DNA from: Aurantimonas sp. HBX-1
GTDB lineage: Bacteria; Pseudomonadota; Alphaproteobacteria; Rhizobiales; Rhizobiaceae
Assembly (NCBI RefSeq): GCF_021391535.1
Contig: NZ_CP090066.1
Location: forward strand, 4,108,501 to 4,172,500
DNA length: 64,000 nt
Reading direction: 5' to 3'
Position 1 is the stretch's first letter. Every line of letters begins with the position of its first letter. The position numbers were made by a program, and so were the translations under genes. Shown one piece after another: positions 39,801-48,296 of this stretch. The notes under the pieces were generated by a model. It saw only the letters and a program-made list of their open reading frames with translations, had not been told where the DNA came from and made no database searches.

Positions 39801-41776
39801 CCGAGCCCCGCCTCCAGCACCAGCGCGTTGAAGCCGTCATTCTCGATGCGGCCGGCGCTGACCGCGGCGAAGGTCGCCTCCAGCGGCCGTCCGGCGCCGT
39901 TCAGCTCGATCGGGCCGCCGCGCCGGCGCACCAGGTCCATGTCGTGCAGGTGGACGATCTCGCCGTCCGGCCGGGCGATCCGGAAGGTGCGCTCCGAGAC
40001 GACGCCGAACCCCATGTTCTCCAGGATCGGCACGCGCGTCGACAGCGAGACGGCGCGGCCGAGATGGTAGACCTTGAGGCGCATGAGTTCGGCCGGATCG
40101 CCGTCGCGGCGGTAGAAGTCCATCTGCAGCGCCTGGGCCGGCTGCAGGTTCAGGATGATCTCGCCGTCGGTCACCGCCTCCTCGGGCGCGATGACGTCGC
40201 GGTAGCTGTCCGGCAGGCCCGGCGCCACACTCGCCAGCTCGGCCGGCCGGCCGGCGCGGGCGAGGGCGGCGGCGAAGGCGTCGTCCCAGTTCTTCGCCAT
40301 CTCGACGATGCGGGCCTCGAGACGTGCCGGATCGATGTCGGGCGTCTTGCCGCCGACGCGGCCGATGATGATGTGGACGCGGGCGAGCGGACCTTCCGGG
40401 AAGGCCGGGTAGTAGGCCGAGACGTGCCCGTCATAGGCCTCGGCGAGCAAGAGGCCAATGCGCTCGCGCAGCCGGGAATCGTAGCGGTCGCGCGGCACGA
40501 AGACGATCACCGAGACGAAGCGGTCGAAGCGGTCGACCCGCGGCAGGATCCGCACGCGGGGCCGTTCCCCGAGTTCGACGATGGTGGCGGCGAATTCCTC
40601 CAGGAGGTCGACGTCGATCTGGAAGACCTCGTCGCGCGGGTAGGATTCCAGCGCGTTGAGCAGCGCCTTGCCGGAATGCGAGCCGGGCCGGAAGCCGGAG
40701 CGGGCGATCACCGTCTGGGCCTTGAGGCGCAGATAGGGGATGGTCAGGATCGACTGGGTGTAGGCGCTGGAGGCGAACAGGCCGACGATCCGGACCTCGC
40801 CGGCGAAGCGGCCGGAATCGTCGTATTCCTTGATCCCCACATAGTCCATGTAGGCGCGCCGATGCACGCGCGAGCGGGCGTTGGCCTTGGTGACGATCAG
40901 CGGCGTTGGCGCCTCCAGGAAGGCGCGGATTTCCGGCGTCGTGGTCAGCGGCCGGGCCGGGCGGCCGAGAATGCGCACGTCGGGATCGGCGAGGATGCCC
41001 AGACCCTCCGCCGAGCGGCGCGCCATGGCCTCGCCGCCGGCCTCCGGGAGATAGTCGTATTCGCGGCAGCCGAGGAAGATGAAATTGTCGTCCCGCAGCC
41101 ATTCCAGCAGTGCGGTGGATTCCGCGACGAGGGTCCGCTCGGCTTCGTCGGGAAGGCTCTCGGCCCGGCGGCGCAGGGCCGCGACCGCGACGGTGACGCG
41201 CTCGCGCATCGCGCCGAAATCCATGTTCGCCTGGCGCACCTCGGTGAGGATACGCTCGAGCGAGGCCTTCAGCGCGGGGGCCGCCTGGCGTTCGCCATGC
41301 GGGTCCACCGCGAACTGGATCAGGCTGGTGCGCAAGGCGGATCCCGATCCCGAATCGCTCGGGTGGGAAACCGAGAAGCTCTCCAGGCTGCCGTCGCCGG
41401 CGCGGCGGACGTCGAGGACCGGATGCGAGATGTAGTTGATGCCGGGCGACTTCTCGACGACCTCGGCGGCGAGGGAATCGAACAGGAACGCCATGTCGTC
41501 ACTGACCACGGTGACCAGATCCTGAGCCTCGCCGTGCCTTGCGAACGCCGTTGGGCGCTCGATCCGCACCACCGGCTGGCCCGGCCGGTGCGCCTCGAGG
41601 GCGGCGACGGCGGCCGTCGCGGCCGCGGCCAGCGCTTCCGGAGAGAAGGCGGCGAGATCGTCGGCGGGCGGCCGAGCGAAAAGCAGCGGGGCGAGCGCCG
41701 CCACCGGGCTGCCCTCCCCGGCGGCGGCCACCACCGCCGTCAGTATCTCCGCCTTGCCGATATCGCGATGGCTCAT
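36866..41776 (-). CDS. NAD-specific glutamate dehydrogenase, large type
   Basis: A 1636-residue enzyme of the bacterial large NAD-GDH family that deaminates glutamate to 2-oxoglutarate, so it feeds the TCA cluster in this window. The first 700 residues form the long regulatory N-terminal region (ACT-like repeats). The catalytic centre has KVARGGLRWSDRAQDYRTEV and VPVGAKGGFYPKQLP (catalytic-type lysines, about residues 840-880), then GCGDMSGDVFGNGMLLS and FGGIGTYVRASGE. The C-terminal helical domain is complete. ATG 41776 follows GGGGGCACAGC. A parS-like sequence at 37212 is read as VSRET near the C-terminus. Confidence 0.96.
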   Translation of the reverse strand: MSHRDIGKAEILTAVVAAAGEGSPVAALAPLLFARPPADDLAAFSPEALAAAATAAVAALEAHRPGQPVVRIERPTAFARHGEAQDLVTVVSDDMAFLFDSLAAEVVEKSPGINYISHPVLDVRRAGDGSLESFSVSHPSDSGSGSALRTSLIQFAVDPHGERQAAPALKASLERILTEVRQANMDFGAMRERVTVAVAALRRRAESLPDEAERTLVAESTALLEWLRDDNFIFLGCREYDYLPEAGGEAMARRSAEGLGILADPDVRILGRPARPLTTTPEIRAFLEAPTPLIVTKANARSRVHRRAYMDYVGIKEYDDSGRFAGEVRIVGLFASSAYTQSILTIPYLRLKAQTVIARSGFRPGSHSGKALLNALESYPRDEVFQIDVDLLEEFAATIVELGERPRVRILPRVDRFDRFVSVIVFVPRDRYDSRLRERIGLLLAEAYDGHVSAYYPAFPEGPLARVHIIIGRVGGKTPDIDPARLEARIVEMAKNWDDAFAAALARAGRPAELASVAPGLPDSYRDVIAPEEAVTDGEIILNLQPAQALQMDFYRRDGDPAELMRLKVYHLGRAVSLSTRVPILENMGFGVVSERTFRIARPDGEIVHLHDMDLVRRRGGPIELNGAGRPLEATFAAVSAGRIENDGFNALVLEAGLGFRQANVLRAYARYLRQAGLSYSPDYIAETLLRQPAVARLLWQLFETAFDPARAAAPGPAPAEPGTDAAPAEPERRSAQAAEARGAGDIHAAIIEALDEVDSIDDDRIIRRFLGVILATLRTNFYAVDGISSVPDSEPGRVDPALAFKLDSAAVEGLPAPVPFREIFVFDARVEGVHLRFGKVARGGLRWSDRAQDYRTEVLGLVKAQQVKNAVIVPVGAKGGFYPKQLPDTGDRDAWFAAGRAAYVVFVASLLSVTDNIVGDAVVTPPLIRRHDGDDPYFVVAADKGTATFSDTANAIAQSADFWLDDAFASGGSAGYDHKAMGITARGAWEAVKRHFRELGRDIQAEPFTVVGCGDMSGDVFGNGMLLSRQTRLIAAFDHRDIFIDPDPDPEISFAERQRLFALPRSSWTDYDRDRLSAGGGVYSRRDKLIRLSEAGAAAIGWDRRQGTAAELIAAILKAPADLLWFGGIGTYVRASGETNAEVGDRANDALRVTGLDLRAKVVGEGANLGVTQKGRIEFARSGGRINSDAIDNSAGVNTSDVEVNIKIALKGPMEDGRLPRPDRNALLASMTDEVAELVLANNYEQTLAISLEQRLGVSALALQARFMTILEAAGALDRTVETLPGDAAIADLRGAGSGLTRPEIGVLLAYAKITLFDQLVAGTLPDDPYLEDRLTDYFPAPMRRDFARDIKGHRLAREIVATVLANEMVNRTGPTFGTMLREATGASPSDVVRAFVAAKDGLDARSFYERVDALDGRLHGDVQNGLYAEIRRFLIRTTRWFVRNERFEAGLTPAVVDSREALSKLRPGLLDLATEAAREEAKLRAAQWVEKGVPEDLAADIAALPLVALVPDIAAVSRETGAPLERTIECYFAITGLFQIGRLEAALFAIETADYYEMLALDRAGSEIASARRRLTAEALGAHGDAEDPAGAWVAGRRDAADRISAQIAALAGSGETSVARLTVAAGLLADLAG
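37212..37225 (+). other. parS-like site inside the GDH gene (GTTTCACGTGAGAC)
   Basis: Thirteen of 14 bases match parS. It lies 28 kb from parB and encodes VSRET in GDH, the same pentapeptide as the rsmG site gives. Confidence 0.55.
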
Positions 41777-41882
41777 GCTGTGCCCCCTGCCCGTTCGCCG
41801 TGATGGCTCGCGAGACCTATCATAGGGGAGTGCGCCCGATGTTCGACGCCGGAACGGCGATCGGGGCGCCGGCGGAGGCATC

Positions 41883-42461
41883 ATGGACAAGCAGGAAACG
41901 CGCCCGGTCATGGCGCTCGATCTGGTGCCGCAGGCGCCGCTGTCGGAACGGACCGAAGCCTATTTCGCCAAATGCGTGGAGAAGCTCGGCCTGGTGCCGA
42001 ACGTGCTCCGCGCCTACGCCTTCGACGAGGCGAAGCTGGATGCCTTCTCGACCTTCTACAACGAGCTGATGCTGGCGCCGGGCGAGCTCTCCAAGCTCGA
42101 CCGCGAGATCATCGCGGTGGTCGTCTCGGCGATCAACCATTGCCACTACTGCCTGACCGCGCACGGCGCGGCGGTGCGCCAGCTGTCGGGGGACCCTGGC
42201 TTTGGCGAGGAGATCGCGCAGAACTGGCGCGCCGCCGGGCTCGATGCACAGCGCACGGCGATGCTCGATTTCGTCGTCAAGCTGACCGAGCGGCCGGACA
42301 CGATCGTCGAGGCGGACCGGCAAAAGCTGCGTGACGCCGGCTACAGCGACCGCGCGATCTTCGACATCGCGTCGGTCGCCGCCTTCTTCGCCATGTCGAA
42401 CCGCGTCGCCGCGGCGACGGACATGCGCCCGAACGCCGAATATCACTCGATGGCGCGATAG
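41883..42461 (+). CDS. AhpD-like peroxidase-related protein
   Basis: A 192-residue AhpD-fold protein of the uncharacterised peroxidase-related family. It keeps the redox motif CHYC in AINHCHYCLTAHGAAVR (about residue 85) with the following histidine. The N-terminal arm (YFAKCVEKLGLVPNVLRAYA) and the C-terminal FFAMSNRVAAATDMRPN are family-typical. It probably reduces peroxides with a thiol partner. ATG 41883 follows GGAGG. It is divergent from the GDH gene across about 106 bp and convergent with the TPM gene. Confidence 0.9.
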   Translation: MDKQETRPVMALDLVPQAPLSERTEAYFAKCVEKLGLVPNVLRAYAFDEAKLDAFSTFYNELMLAPGELSKLDREIIAVVVSAINHCHYCLTAHGAAVRQLSGDPGFGEEIAQNWRAAGLDAQRTAMLDFVVKLTERPDTIVEADRQKLRDAGYSDRAIFDIASVAAFFAMSNRVAAATDMRPNAEYHSMAR

Positions 42462-42498
42462 CAGCGGCGCCGGCCGCGCCGCGCCGGCCGGCCGGCTG

Positions 42499-43137
42499 TC
42501 AGATCTCGACCAGCCGGTCAGGGATCTCGTTCGGATTGCGGTGGTCGCCGGGGAAATGTTCGGCGAGAATCGCGCCGGCGGCGGTGATCGCCGCGATATA
42601 GCCTTCGGCGAGGCGATCCTCCCGGGCGGCGTCGATCAGGCCGGCCACGATCTGGTCCCATGCCGCCTGCGGCACCTTAGCGGCGATCCCGGCATCGGCC
42701 AGGACTTCGGCATAGTGCTCGGCTTCGGACACGAAGATCAGGATGCCGGTCCGCCCCTTGGTCGAATGGAGGTTGTGGGCGAAAAACTGCGCCAGCGCCA
42801 TGCGGTGTGCCCGCTCCTCGGCGATGGCCTGCGGCACGAAGGCGAGGCGCAGCCGCGGCACCGCGGCGAAGAGCACGAGCAGCAGCATGGTTGCGGCGAG
42901 CTGGCTGAGCACCAGGGCCAGCGCTGAGATGGCGAAGCCCGCCAGCGGCGCCAGCAGCACGGCGACGAGCGCCGCCAGCAGCGACAGGCCGAGCGCGACG
43001 GTCGCCGGGACGAAGACATAGGCGTCGCTGGAGCGCGCGAAGACGGCATAGATTTCGCCGGTGGTCGGGGCCTCGGCGGCGCGGATGGCGTCGGTGATGC
43101 GGGCGTGGTCGGCCGGCGTGAAGGTCAGTTGCGCCAT
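42499..43137 (-). CDS. TPM domain membrane protein
   Basis: A 212-residue protein. The N-terminal segment (FTPADHARITDAIRAAEAPT, TGEIYAVFARSSDAY) and the C-terminal half (TGILIFVSEAEHYAEVLADA) belong to a TPM-type fold split by two central membrane helices (residues about 43-100). Its start ATG 43137 abuts the stop codon of the preceding TPM gene, so it is the third gene of the lemA-TPM-TPM operon. Function unknown; such proteins are linked to envelope or photosystem-II-repair-like roles in other organisms. Confidence 0.87.
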   Translation of the reverse strand: MAQLTFTPADHARITDAIRAAEAPTTGEIYAVFARSSDAYVFVPATVALGLSLLAALVAVLLAPLAGFAISALALVLSQLAATMLLLVLFAAVPRLRLAFVPQAIAEERAHRMALAQFFAHNLHSTKGRTGILIFVSEAEHYAEVLADAGIAAKVPQAAWDQIVAGLIDAAREDRLAEGYIAAITAAGAILAEHFPGDHRNPNEIPDRLVEI

Positions 43138-43992
43138 CTACCAGCTCCCCGAGGATCCGCCGCCGCCGAACGAGCCGCCGCCCCCGGAGAAGCCGCCCCC
43201 GCCGCTGCCGCCGAACCCGCCGCCGCCGAACGAGCCGCCACCCATGCCGGAGCCTGCGCCCATCGCCCAAGTCATGCCGAGCCAGCGATAGCGGTTCTTG
43301 CCGACCTTGCGGCCGCGCATCCGGGCCAGGCGGGTCATCAGGAACATGCCGATGACGAAGACCCAGACACCGAAGAAGAACAGCGAGAACAGCCCTTCGG
43401 CGAGGTCTTCCTCGGACCAGCTTTGGTTGCGCTCCGCCCTTGCCTCGAGCTCGGCGGCATTGCCCGACAGCACCTTCAGGATGCCGTCGACGCCGCGCGA
43501 GATGCCGCCGGGATAATCGTCGGCGCGGAACGCGGGGAGGATGTCGTTCTCGATGATCAGGCGGGACAGCGCGTCGGTGAGCGTGCCCTCGAGCCCGTAG
43601 CCCACCTCGATCCGCACCTTGCGGTCGTCGCGGCTGACCAGGAGGACGACCCCGTTGTCTTCGCCCGCCTGGCCGATCGCCCATTGCCGCGCCAGGCGGT
43701 TGGCGTAGTCGGCGACCTCGTAGCCCCCGAGGTCCGGCACCGTCGCGACCACGACCTGATCGCTTGACGTCGCCTCGAAGGCGGCGAGCCGCTCGGTCAG
43801 CGCCGCTTCGGCCGAAGGGTCGAGGAGGTCGGCGGTGTCGACGACCCGGCCGGTGAGGGCCGGGAACTCCTGGGCCGCAGCGGGCAGGGCCAGCAGCAGC
43901 ACCAGCAACAGCGCCGCCAGTCGCGCGGCGGCCGCCCGGCAGGCCGGCGCGACCGCTGTCGCCGGCAGGGTGCGCCCGGTCAGCCAGGCCAT
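43138..43992 (-). CDS. TPM domain protein with glycine-rich tail
   Basis: A 284-residue protein with a signal sequence (LAALLLVLLLALPAAAQEFP), a periplasmic TPM domain (TGRVVDTADLLDPSAEAALT, IGQAGEDNGVVLLVSRDDRK, RIEVGYGLEGTLTDALS), a membrane helix (LFSLFFFGVWVFVIGMFLM) and a Gly/Ser/Phe-rich tail ending GSSGSW. This YgcG-like layout is typical next to lemA. The ATG overlaps the lemA stop codon by one base (TGATG), which indicates coupled translation. Confidence 0.93.
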   Translation of the reverse strand: MAWLTGRTLPATAVAPACRAAAARLAALLLVLLLALPAAAQEFPALTGRVVDTADLLDPSAEAALTERLAAFEATSSDQVVVATVPDLGGYEVADYANRLARQWAIGQAGEDNGVVLLVSRDDRKVRIEVGYGLEGTLTDALSRLIIENDILPAFRADDYPGGISRGVDGILKVLSGNAAELEARAERNQSWSEEDLAEGLFSLFFFGVWVFVIGMFLMTRLARMRGRKVGKNRYRWLGMTWAMGAGSGMGGGSFGGGGFGGSGGGGFSGGGGSFGGGGSSGSW

Positions 43993-44618
43993 CAGTTGCC
44001 GAAATTGACCGTTGGCGGGGTAGCCGAGCCCGCGGTGGCGGTGAATGGCTGCATCGGCTCGGCATCGGAATAGAAGATCGCGGCGATCCAGCGACCCGGG
44101 ATGGTGCGCAGCTCGGTGTTGTAGACCCGCACCGCCTCGATGTAGTCGCGGCGGGCGACCGAGATCCGGTTCTCGGTGCCTTCCAGCTGGCTCTGCAGCG
44201 CCAGGAAGTTCTGGTTGGAGCGCAGTTCCGGATAGGCCTCGACGGTGACCAGCAGGCGCGACAGCGCGCCGGAGAGCTCGTCCTGCGCCGCCTGGAACTT
44301 CTGCACGGCGGCCGGATCGGTCAGCTGGTCGGCGTTGATCTGCGTCTGGGTGGCCTTTGCCCGCGCCTCGACCACCGCGGTCAGCACCTCGCGCTCCTGC
44401 GCCGCGAAGCCCTTCACCGTCTCGACGAGGTTGGGGATCAGGTCGCTGCGGCGCTGGTACTGGTTCTCGACCTGCGCCCAGGCGGCCCTCGCCTGCTCCT
44501 GGTAGGTGGGAATCGCGTTGATCCCGCAGGCCGACAGCAGCGGCACCAGGAGCATCAGCGCAAGGCCGGTCAGGAGGGCGCGGGCGCCGGTGGGGCGGGC
44601 GCGGTCGGCAAGCTGCAT
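43992..44618 (-). CDS. lemA: LemA family lipoprotein
   Basis: A 208-residue LemA protein. The N-terminus holds a lipoprotein-type signal (GLALMLLVPLLSACG) rather than a plain anchor, followed by the family block AWAQVENQYQRRSDLIPNLV, ETVKGFAAQEREVLTAVVEA and YPELRSNQNFLALQSQLEGT. The domain is a long helical bundle facing the periplasm. ATG 44618 is preceded by GGAGACCACC. First gene of the lemA-TPM-TPM operon; the cellular role of LemA is not settled. Confidence 0.94.
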   Translation of the reverse strand: MQLADRARPTGARALLTGLALMLLVPLLSACGINAIPTYQEQARAAWAQVENQYQRRSDLIPNLVETVKGFAAQEREVLTAVVEARAKATQTQINADQLTDPAAVQKFQAAQDELSGALSRLLVTVEAYPELRSNQNFLALQSQLEGTENRISVARRDYIEAVRVYNTELRTIPGRWIAAIFYSDAEPMQPFTATAGSATPPTVNFGN

Positions 44619-44749
44619 GGTGGTCTCCGGACGGTCGGGGGCCGCAGGGCCCGTTTCGCGGCACTCTAGCGTATCGTCCGGCGATCCAGAAGCCGAACAT
44701 TGGCGGCGCACAGTTGCCCTCGCGCGGCTTTTCCGACACAGAGTCTGTC

Positions 44750-45007
44750 ATGACACGCCATCATGACGACGATGCACGGCAGCGCGAGGCGAAGGCCATT
44801 CTCGACCGGATCCGCCAGGAGACGGAGCCGCAGGTCGGGGCGCATACCGAGGCGATGCTGACCCGCACCCGGTCGCATTTCATGGCGGGCGACGCCGACC
44901 AGAACGACCGGCTCGAGGTCATCGGGACGCGGATCGGCCGGCTGGCGGGGGTCGTCGGCTTCGTGGTGCTCGCGCTGCTGCTCGCGTCCCAGCTGTTCGG
45001 CGACTGA
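44750..45007 (+). CDS. hypothetical protein with C-terminal membrane helix
   Basis: An 85-residue protein, not recognised. The first 60 residues are charged (HHDDDARQREAKAILDRIRQ, HFMAGDADQNDRLEVIGTRI) and the C-terminus is one membrane helix (GVVGFVVLALLLASQLFG), so it is likely tail-anchored. It ends 5 bases before the pdxY start and is probably co-transcribed. ATG 44750 was chosen for the frame open from 44714. Confidence 0.6.
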   Translation: MTRHHDDDARQREAKAILDRIRQETEPQVGAHTEAMLTRTRSHFMAGDADQNDRLEVIGTRIGRLAGVVGFVVLALLLASQLFGD

Positions 45008-45012
45008 GCGCC

Positions 45013-45906
45013 GTGTCGATCGCCGAACCCCTGCGTCCGCATGACCGCCCGGCCGTGATCTCGATTTCCAGCCACGTGGCGCGCGGCACGGTGGGCAACC
45101 GCGCCGTGGTGTTCGCGCTGGAGTCGCTGGGCTTTCCGGTCTGGTCGGTGCCGACCGTGACGCTGCCCTGGCATGCCGGGCACGGCAAGGCGACGCGGAT
45201 CGTGCCGCCGCCGGCGGACTTCGCCGCCCTGGTCGACGATCTCGCCGGCTCGCCCTGGCTGAGCGAGGTGGGCGCCATCCTCACCGGCTATTTCGGCGGC
45301 AGCGAGCAGGTAGAGCCCGCGGCGCGGCTGGTCGAGGCGGTCAAGCGGGCCAATCCCCGGGCGATTTACCTCTGTGATCCGGTGATCGGCGACGAAGGCC
45401 GGCTGTACCAGTCGCAGGCGACGCTGGAAGTCATCCGCGACCGGCTGATCCCGCTGGCCGACATCGCTACGCCGAACCGGTTCGAACTGGAGCTGCTCTG
45501 CGGCCTCGAACTCGCCGACAACGCCCATATCGCCGAGGCGGCCAGCACCCTCGGGCCGGACAAGCTGCTGGTGACCTCGGCCTTTCCGATGCTGCGCGGC
45601 GGCATCGGCAATCTGCTGGTCCACGACTTCACGGCGCTGCTCGCCGAGCACCGCTCGATCGACGACGCGCCGCACGGTCTCGGCGACCTGACGGCGGCGG
45701 TGTTCCTTGCCCGCATCCTTTCCGGCCTTGGCTCGGAGAAGGCGCTGCAGACCACCACCGCCACGGTGTTCGAGATCCTGGCGCGGACCCGCAAGCGCGG
45801 CGCCGACGAACTGACCGTGGAGATCGACAGCGACAGCCTGCGCCATCCGATGGCGATGGTGCAGATGCGCCGCCTGGCCTTCCCGGGCGGCAACCGGCGA
45901 GCCTGA
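45013..45906 (+). CDS. pdxY: pyridoxal kinase
   Basis: A 297-residue ribokinase-fold enzyme that phosphorylates pyridoxal in the PLP salvage pathway. ISSHVARGTVGNRAVVFAL is the N-terminal substrate-binding motif, YLCDPVIGDEGRLY and ADIATPNRFELELLCG follow, and the anion-hole/catalytic motif is GLGDLTAAVFLARIL with the catalytic aspartate (GLGD). GTG 45013 is the likely start. PLP is also handled by the YggS-type protein at 16814. The DUF429 gene starts 9 bases downstream. Confidence 0.95.
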   Translation: MSIAEPLRPHDRPAVISISSHVARGTVGNRAVVFALESLGFPVWSVPTVTLPWHAGHGKATRIVPPPADFAALVDDLAGSPWLSEVGAILTGYFGGSEQVEPAARLVEAVKRANPRAIYLCDPVIGDEGRLYQSQATLEVIRDRLIPLADIATPNRFELELLCGLELADNAHIAEAASTLGPDKLLVTSAFPMLRGGIGNLLVHDFTALLAEHRSIDDAPHGLGDLTAAVFLARILSGLGSEKALQTTTATVFEILARTRKRGADELTVEIDSDSLRHPMAMVQMRRLAFPGGNRRA

Positions 45907-45914
45907 GCGGCCCC

Positions 45915-46697
45915 GTGCCGGCGGTCTTCCCGAGCGGCGCGGAAATCTGCGGGGTCAGCGCCTGCCGCGGCGGCTGGCTGGCGGTGCAGGCGCTGCCGGG
46001 ATCGGCGGACCCGACGGCGCGGGTGTTTCCGCGCTTCGGCTTTCTCCTCGACGCGGCCGGCGAGGCGGCAGAGATCGTCGTCGGCATGCCGATCGGGCTG
46101 CCGGAGCGGATCGACGGGCCCGGGCGGGCGGCGGAGAAGGCCGTGCGCCCCTTGCTGGGCATGCGCCAGTCGAGTGTCTTCTCGACCCCCTCGCGGCGCG
46201 CCGTGGAAGCCGCGGGCCCGCCTTATGCGAGTGAGCTCGCCCGTCGCGAGGCGCATACGCGCAGCTGCGACATCGCGCGCCGGACCTCCAGCCCGCCCCG
46301 CGGAATGTCGATCCAGGGGTTCTCGATGTTCCCGAGGATTCTCGAGCTGGATGGGGTGCTGCGGTCCCGGCCCGCCCTGCTTGCCCGGGTGGTGGAGAGC
46401 CATCCGGAAGCCGCCTTCATGGCCCTGAACGACGGGGCGGCGATGACGACGCCGAAGCGCATCCGCAATGTCGTCGACGCCGCCGGGATCGAGGAGCGGC
46501 GCGCCTTGCTGTGCCGGTGCGGCATTCCCCGGCGTTTCCTCTATGCGCCGCCGCCACCCGGCAGCGCGCTGGTCGACCTCGTCGACGCGGCCGCCCTGCT
46601 GCTGGTCGCGGCCCGCCGGGCAGCCGGGATGGCGCGGCCCTACCCGGACCCGCCGGACAGCGATTGCCACGGGCTCCCCATCGCCATCTGGGCTTGA
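45915..46697 (+). CDS. DUF429 protein
   Basis: A 260-residue protein of DUF429, an RNase H-like-fold family without known function. Recognisable parts are ICGVSACRGGWLAV at the start, IVVGMPIGLPERI, VFSTPSRRAVEAA, SIQGFSMFPRILELD and ESHPEAAFMALN with its conserved ESHPE motif. GTG 45915 is 9 bases after the pdxY stop, so both genes share a transcript. The carbonic anhydrase gene follows 57 bp downstream. Confidence 0.85.
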   Translation: MPAVFPSGAEICGVSACRGGWLAVQALPGSADPTARVFPRFGFLLDAAGEAAEIVVGMPIGLPERIDGPGRAAEKAVRPLLGMRQSSVFSTPSRRAVEAAGPPYASELARREAHTRSCDIARRTSSPPRGMSIQGFSMFPRILELDGVLRSRPALLARVVESHPEAAFMALNDGAAMTTPKRIRNVVDAAGIEERRALLCRCGIPRRFLYAPPPPGSALVDLVDAAALLLVAARRAAGMARPYPDPPDSDCHGLPIAIWA

Positions 46698-46754
46698 CTT
46701 GGCGGGGTCCGATCCGGATTGATCGCGCCGCAGCAAAACGCTACTGGTCTCGCC

Positions 46755-47399
46755 ATGACCCGCTTTCTCCCCGAGCACCTTCTCACCGGCTACCAGAGCT
46801 TCCTCGACAAGCGCCTGCCGTCGGAGCGCCAGCGCCTGCGCCAGCTCGCCGAAGCCGGCCAGCAGCCGAAGACCATGGTCATCGCCTGCTGCGACTCCCG
46901 GACAGCGCCGGAGATCATCTTCGACACCGCGCCGGGCGAGATCTTCGTGGTGCGCAACGTCGCCAACCTGGTGCCGCCCTACGAGCCGGACGGCGAATAT
47001 CATTCGACCTCGGCGGCGCTGGAATTCGCCATCCATGCGCTGAAGGTCCAGCATATCGTGGTGCTCGGCCACGGCGGCTGCGGCGGCATCCACGCCGCCC
47101 TGTCGCCGGCCGCCGAGCCGCTGTCGCCGGGCGACTTCATCGGCAAGTGGATGAGCCTGCTCGATCCGGTGGCGCGGGCGGTCGGCTCCAACGACCACAT
47201 GACGGATTTCGAGCGCCATGCCGCGCTGGAGCGCATCGCCATTCGCTATTCCATCGCCAATCTGCGGACCTTCCCGCCGATCGTCGCGCTGGAGAGCGAG
47301 GGCAAGCTGTCGCTGCACGGCGCCTGGGTGGACATTGCACGCGGCGAGTTGTGGGCAATGGACCCCGAGACCGGCGATTTCATGCGGCCGCTGGAATAG
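46755..47399 (+). CDS. beta-class carbonic anhydrase
   Basis: A 214-residue zinc enzyme that interconverts CO2 and bicarbonate. The zinc ligands are in MVIACCDSRTAPE (Cys, with the catalytic Asp-Arg pair) and VLGHGGCGGIHAAL (His and Cys). The N-terminal LLTGYQSFLDKRLP is typical of rhizobial members. ATG 46755 was chosen over an upstream ATG at 46719 because it gives the conserved N-terminus. Bicarbonate supports anaplerosis near the TCA genes. Confidence 0.94.
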   Translation: MTRFLPEHLLTGYQSFLDKRLPSERQRLRQLAEAGQQPKTMVIACCDSRTAPEIIFDTAPGEIFVVRNVANLVPPYEPDGEYHSTSAALEFAIHALKVQHIVVLGHGGCGGIHAALSPAAEPLSPGDFIGKWMSLLDPVARAVGSNDHMTDFERHAALERIAIRYSIANLRTFPPIVALESEGKLSLHGAWVDIARGELWAMDPETGDFMRPLE

Positions 47400-47407
47400 C
47401 CGGACGA

Positions 47408-47436
47408 CCCACGCGAGGATGCCTGTCAAGCGTGGG
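47408..47436 (+). terminator. hairpin after the carbonic anhydrase gene
   Basis: CCCACGC (47408-47414) pairs with GCGTGGG (47430-47436) across a 15-base loop, 9 bp after the stop codon. No T-run follows, so it is a weak candidate. Confidence 0.35.
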
Positions 47437-47624
47437 GACCGGAAAATTGCTGCCGGGCTCACCGGTTTTTCGTGGATTGGGGGTCACAATCGCCACCCTG
47501 CGTCGCATTTTGGCACAGTTGAGCCTTGCGATGACGGGCCGACGCCCGCTTTATGGCCGGGAACGGTTCCGGGCAGACGGCCCGAGCCCGCAATTGACAG
47601 AATATGTCCCGGGGGAAATGTGCG

Positions 47625-48182
47625 ATGACGCGATCGATGAAGACCGGAGTAGCGCTGGCGGCGTTGCTCGTGGCGGCAGGGTGCTCGCGCTCGATGCCGA
47701 CGATGGACACCAGCATGCCGAGCGGGCCGAGCTCGCTGACGCCGGCGCCGACCGGGCAGGTGGCCAGCAACCAGCTGCCGCCGCCGCCCCCGCCGCCGCC
47801 GCCGAGCATGACCGACATGAACGCCGGCACGGACACCGCCGCGACCGAGCCGAACGGTACGGCTGGCGCCGGCGGCACGCAGGTCGCCTCGGTCGGCGGC
47901 AAGACGCTGACCCGCGGCGAGGTGCTCGGCGCCTATCGGGTCACCACCACGGGTGGCAACTGCCAGATCATCCTGTCGCTGACGCAGTGGACCGGCGGCT
48001 ATCGCGCCGCCTCGCGCGGCTGCCCCGGAACGGTCGCGGACGTCTCCGCCTGGGACGTCTCGGGCAGCCAGGTGGTGCTGAAGGATTCCGGCGGCACGAC
48101 GGTCGCCAACCTGAATTCGGCCGGCGGCGCGCGCTACGAGGGCACGACCACGAGCGGCCAGCAGATCAGCCTCTACCGCTGA
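47625..48182 (+). CDS. Omp19-like AprI/Inh protease-inhibitor lipoprotein
   Basis: A 185-residue outer-membrane lipoprotein. The signal ends in LLVAAGC, then a Pro/Ser/Thr linker with nine consecutive prolines leads to an AprI/Inh-type beta-barrel (GEVLGAYRVTTTGGNCQIIL, GGYRAASRGCPGTVADVSAW, QVVLKDSGGTTVANL). The two cysteines (NCQ, GCPG) form the usual disulphide. The order and spacing match Brucella Omp19, an inhibitor of host proteases. ATG 47625 follows GGGGGAAA; ATGs at 47604 and 47637 are also in frame. Confidence 0.9.
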   Translation: MTRSMKTGVALAALLVAAGCSRSMPTMDTSMPSGPSSLTPAPTGQVASNQLPPPPPPPPPSMTDMNAGTDTAATEPNGTAGAGGTQVASVGGKTLTRGEVLGAYRVTTTGGNCQIILSLTQWTGGYRAASRGCPGTVADVSAWDVSGSQVVLKDSGGTTVANLNSAGGARYEGTTTSGQQISLYR

Positions 48183-48296
48183 GGCGACCGCAGCCGGCCG
48201 CGGAAGCGGCCGGCTGCGCACCAGGCCCCTGCCAAGGAGCCCGCCGGCGCGGCGGCCGATGCCGCCACCTTTCCTCTTCCCTATCCTGGAGTTTCG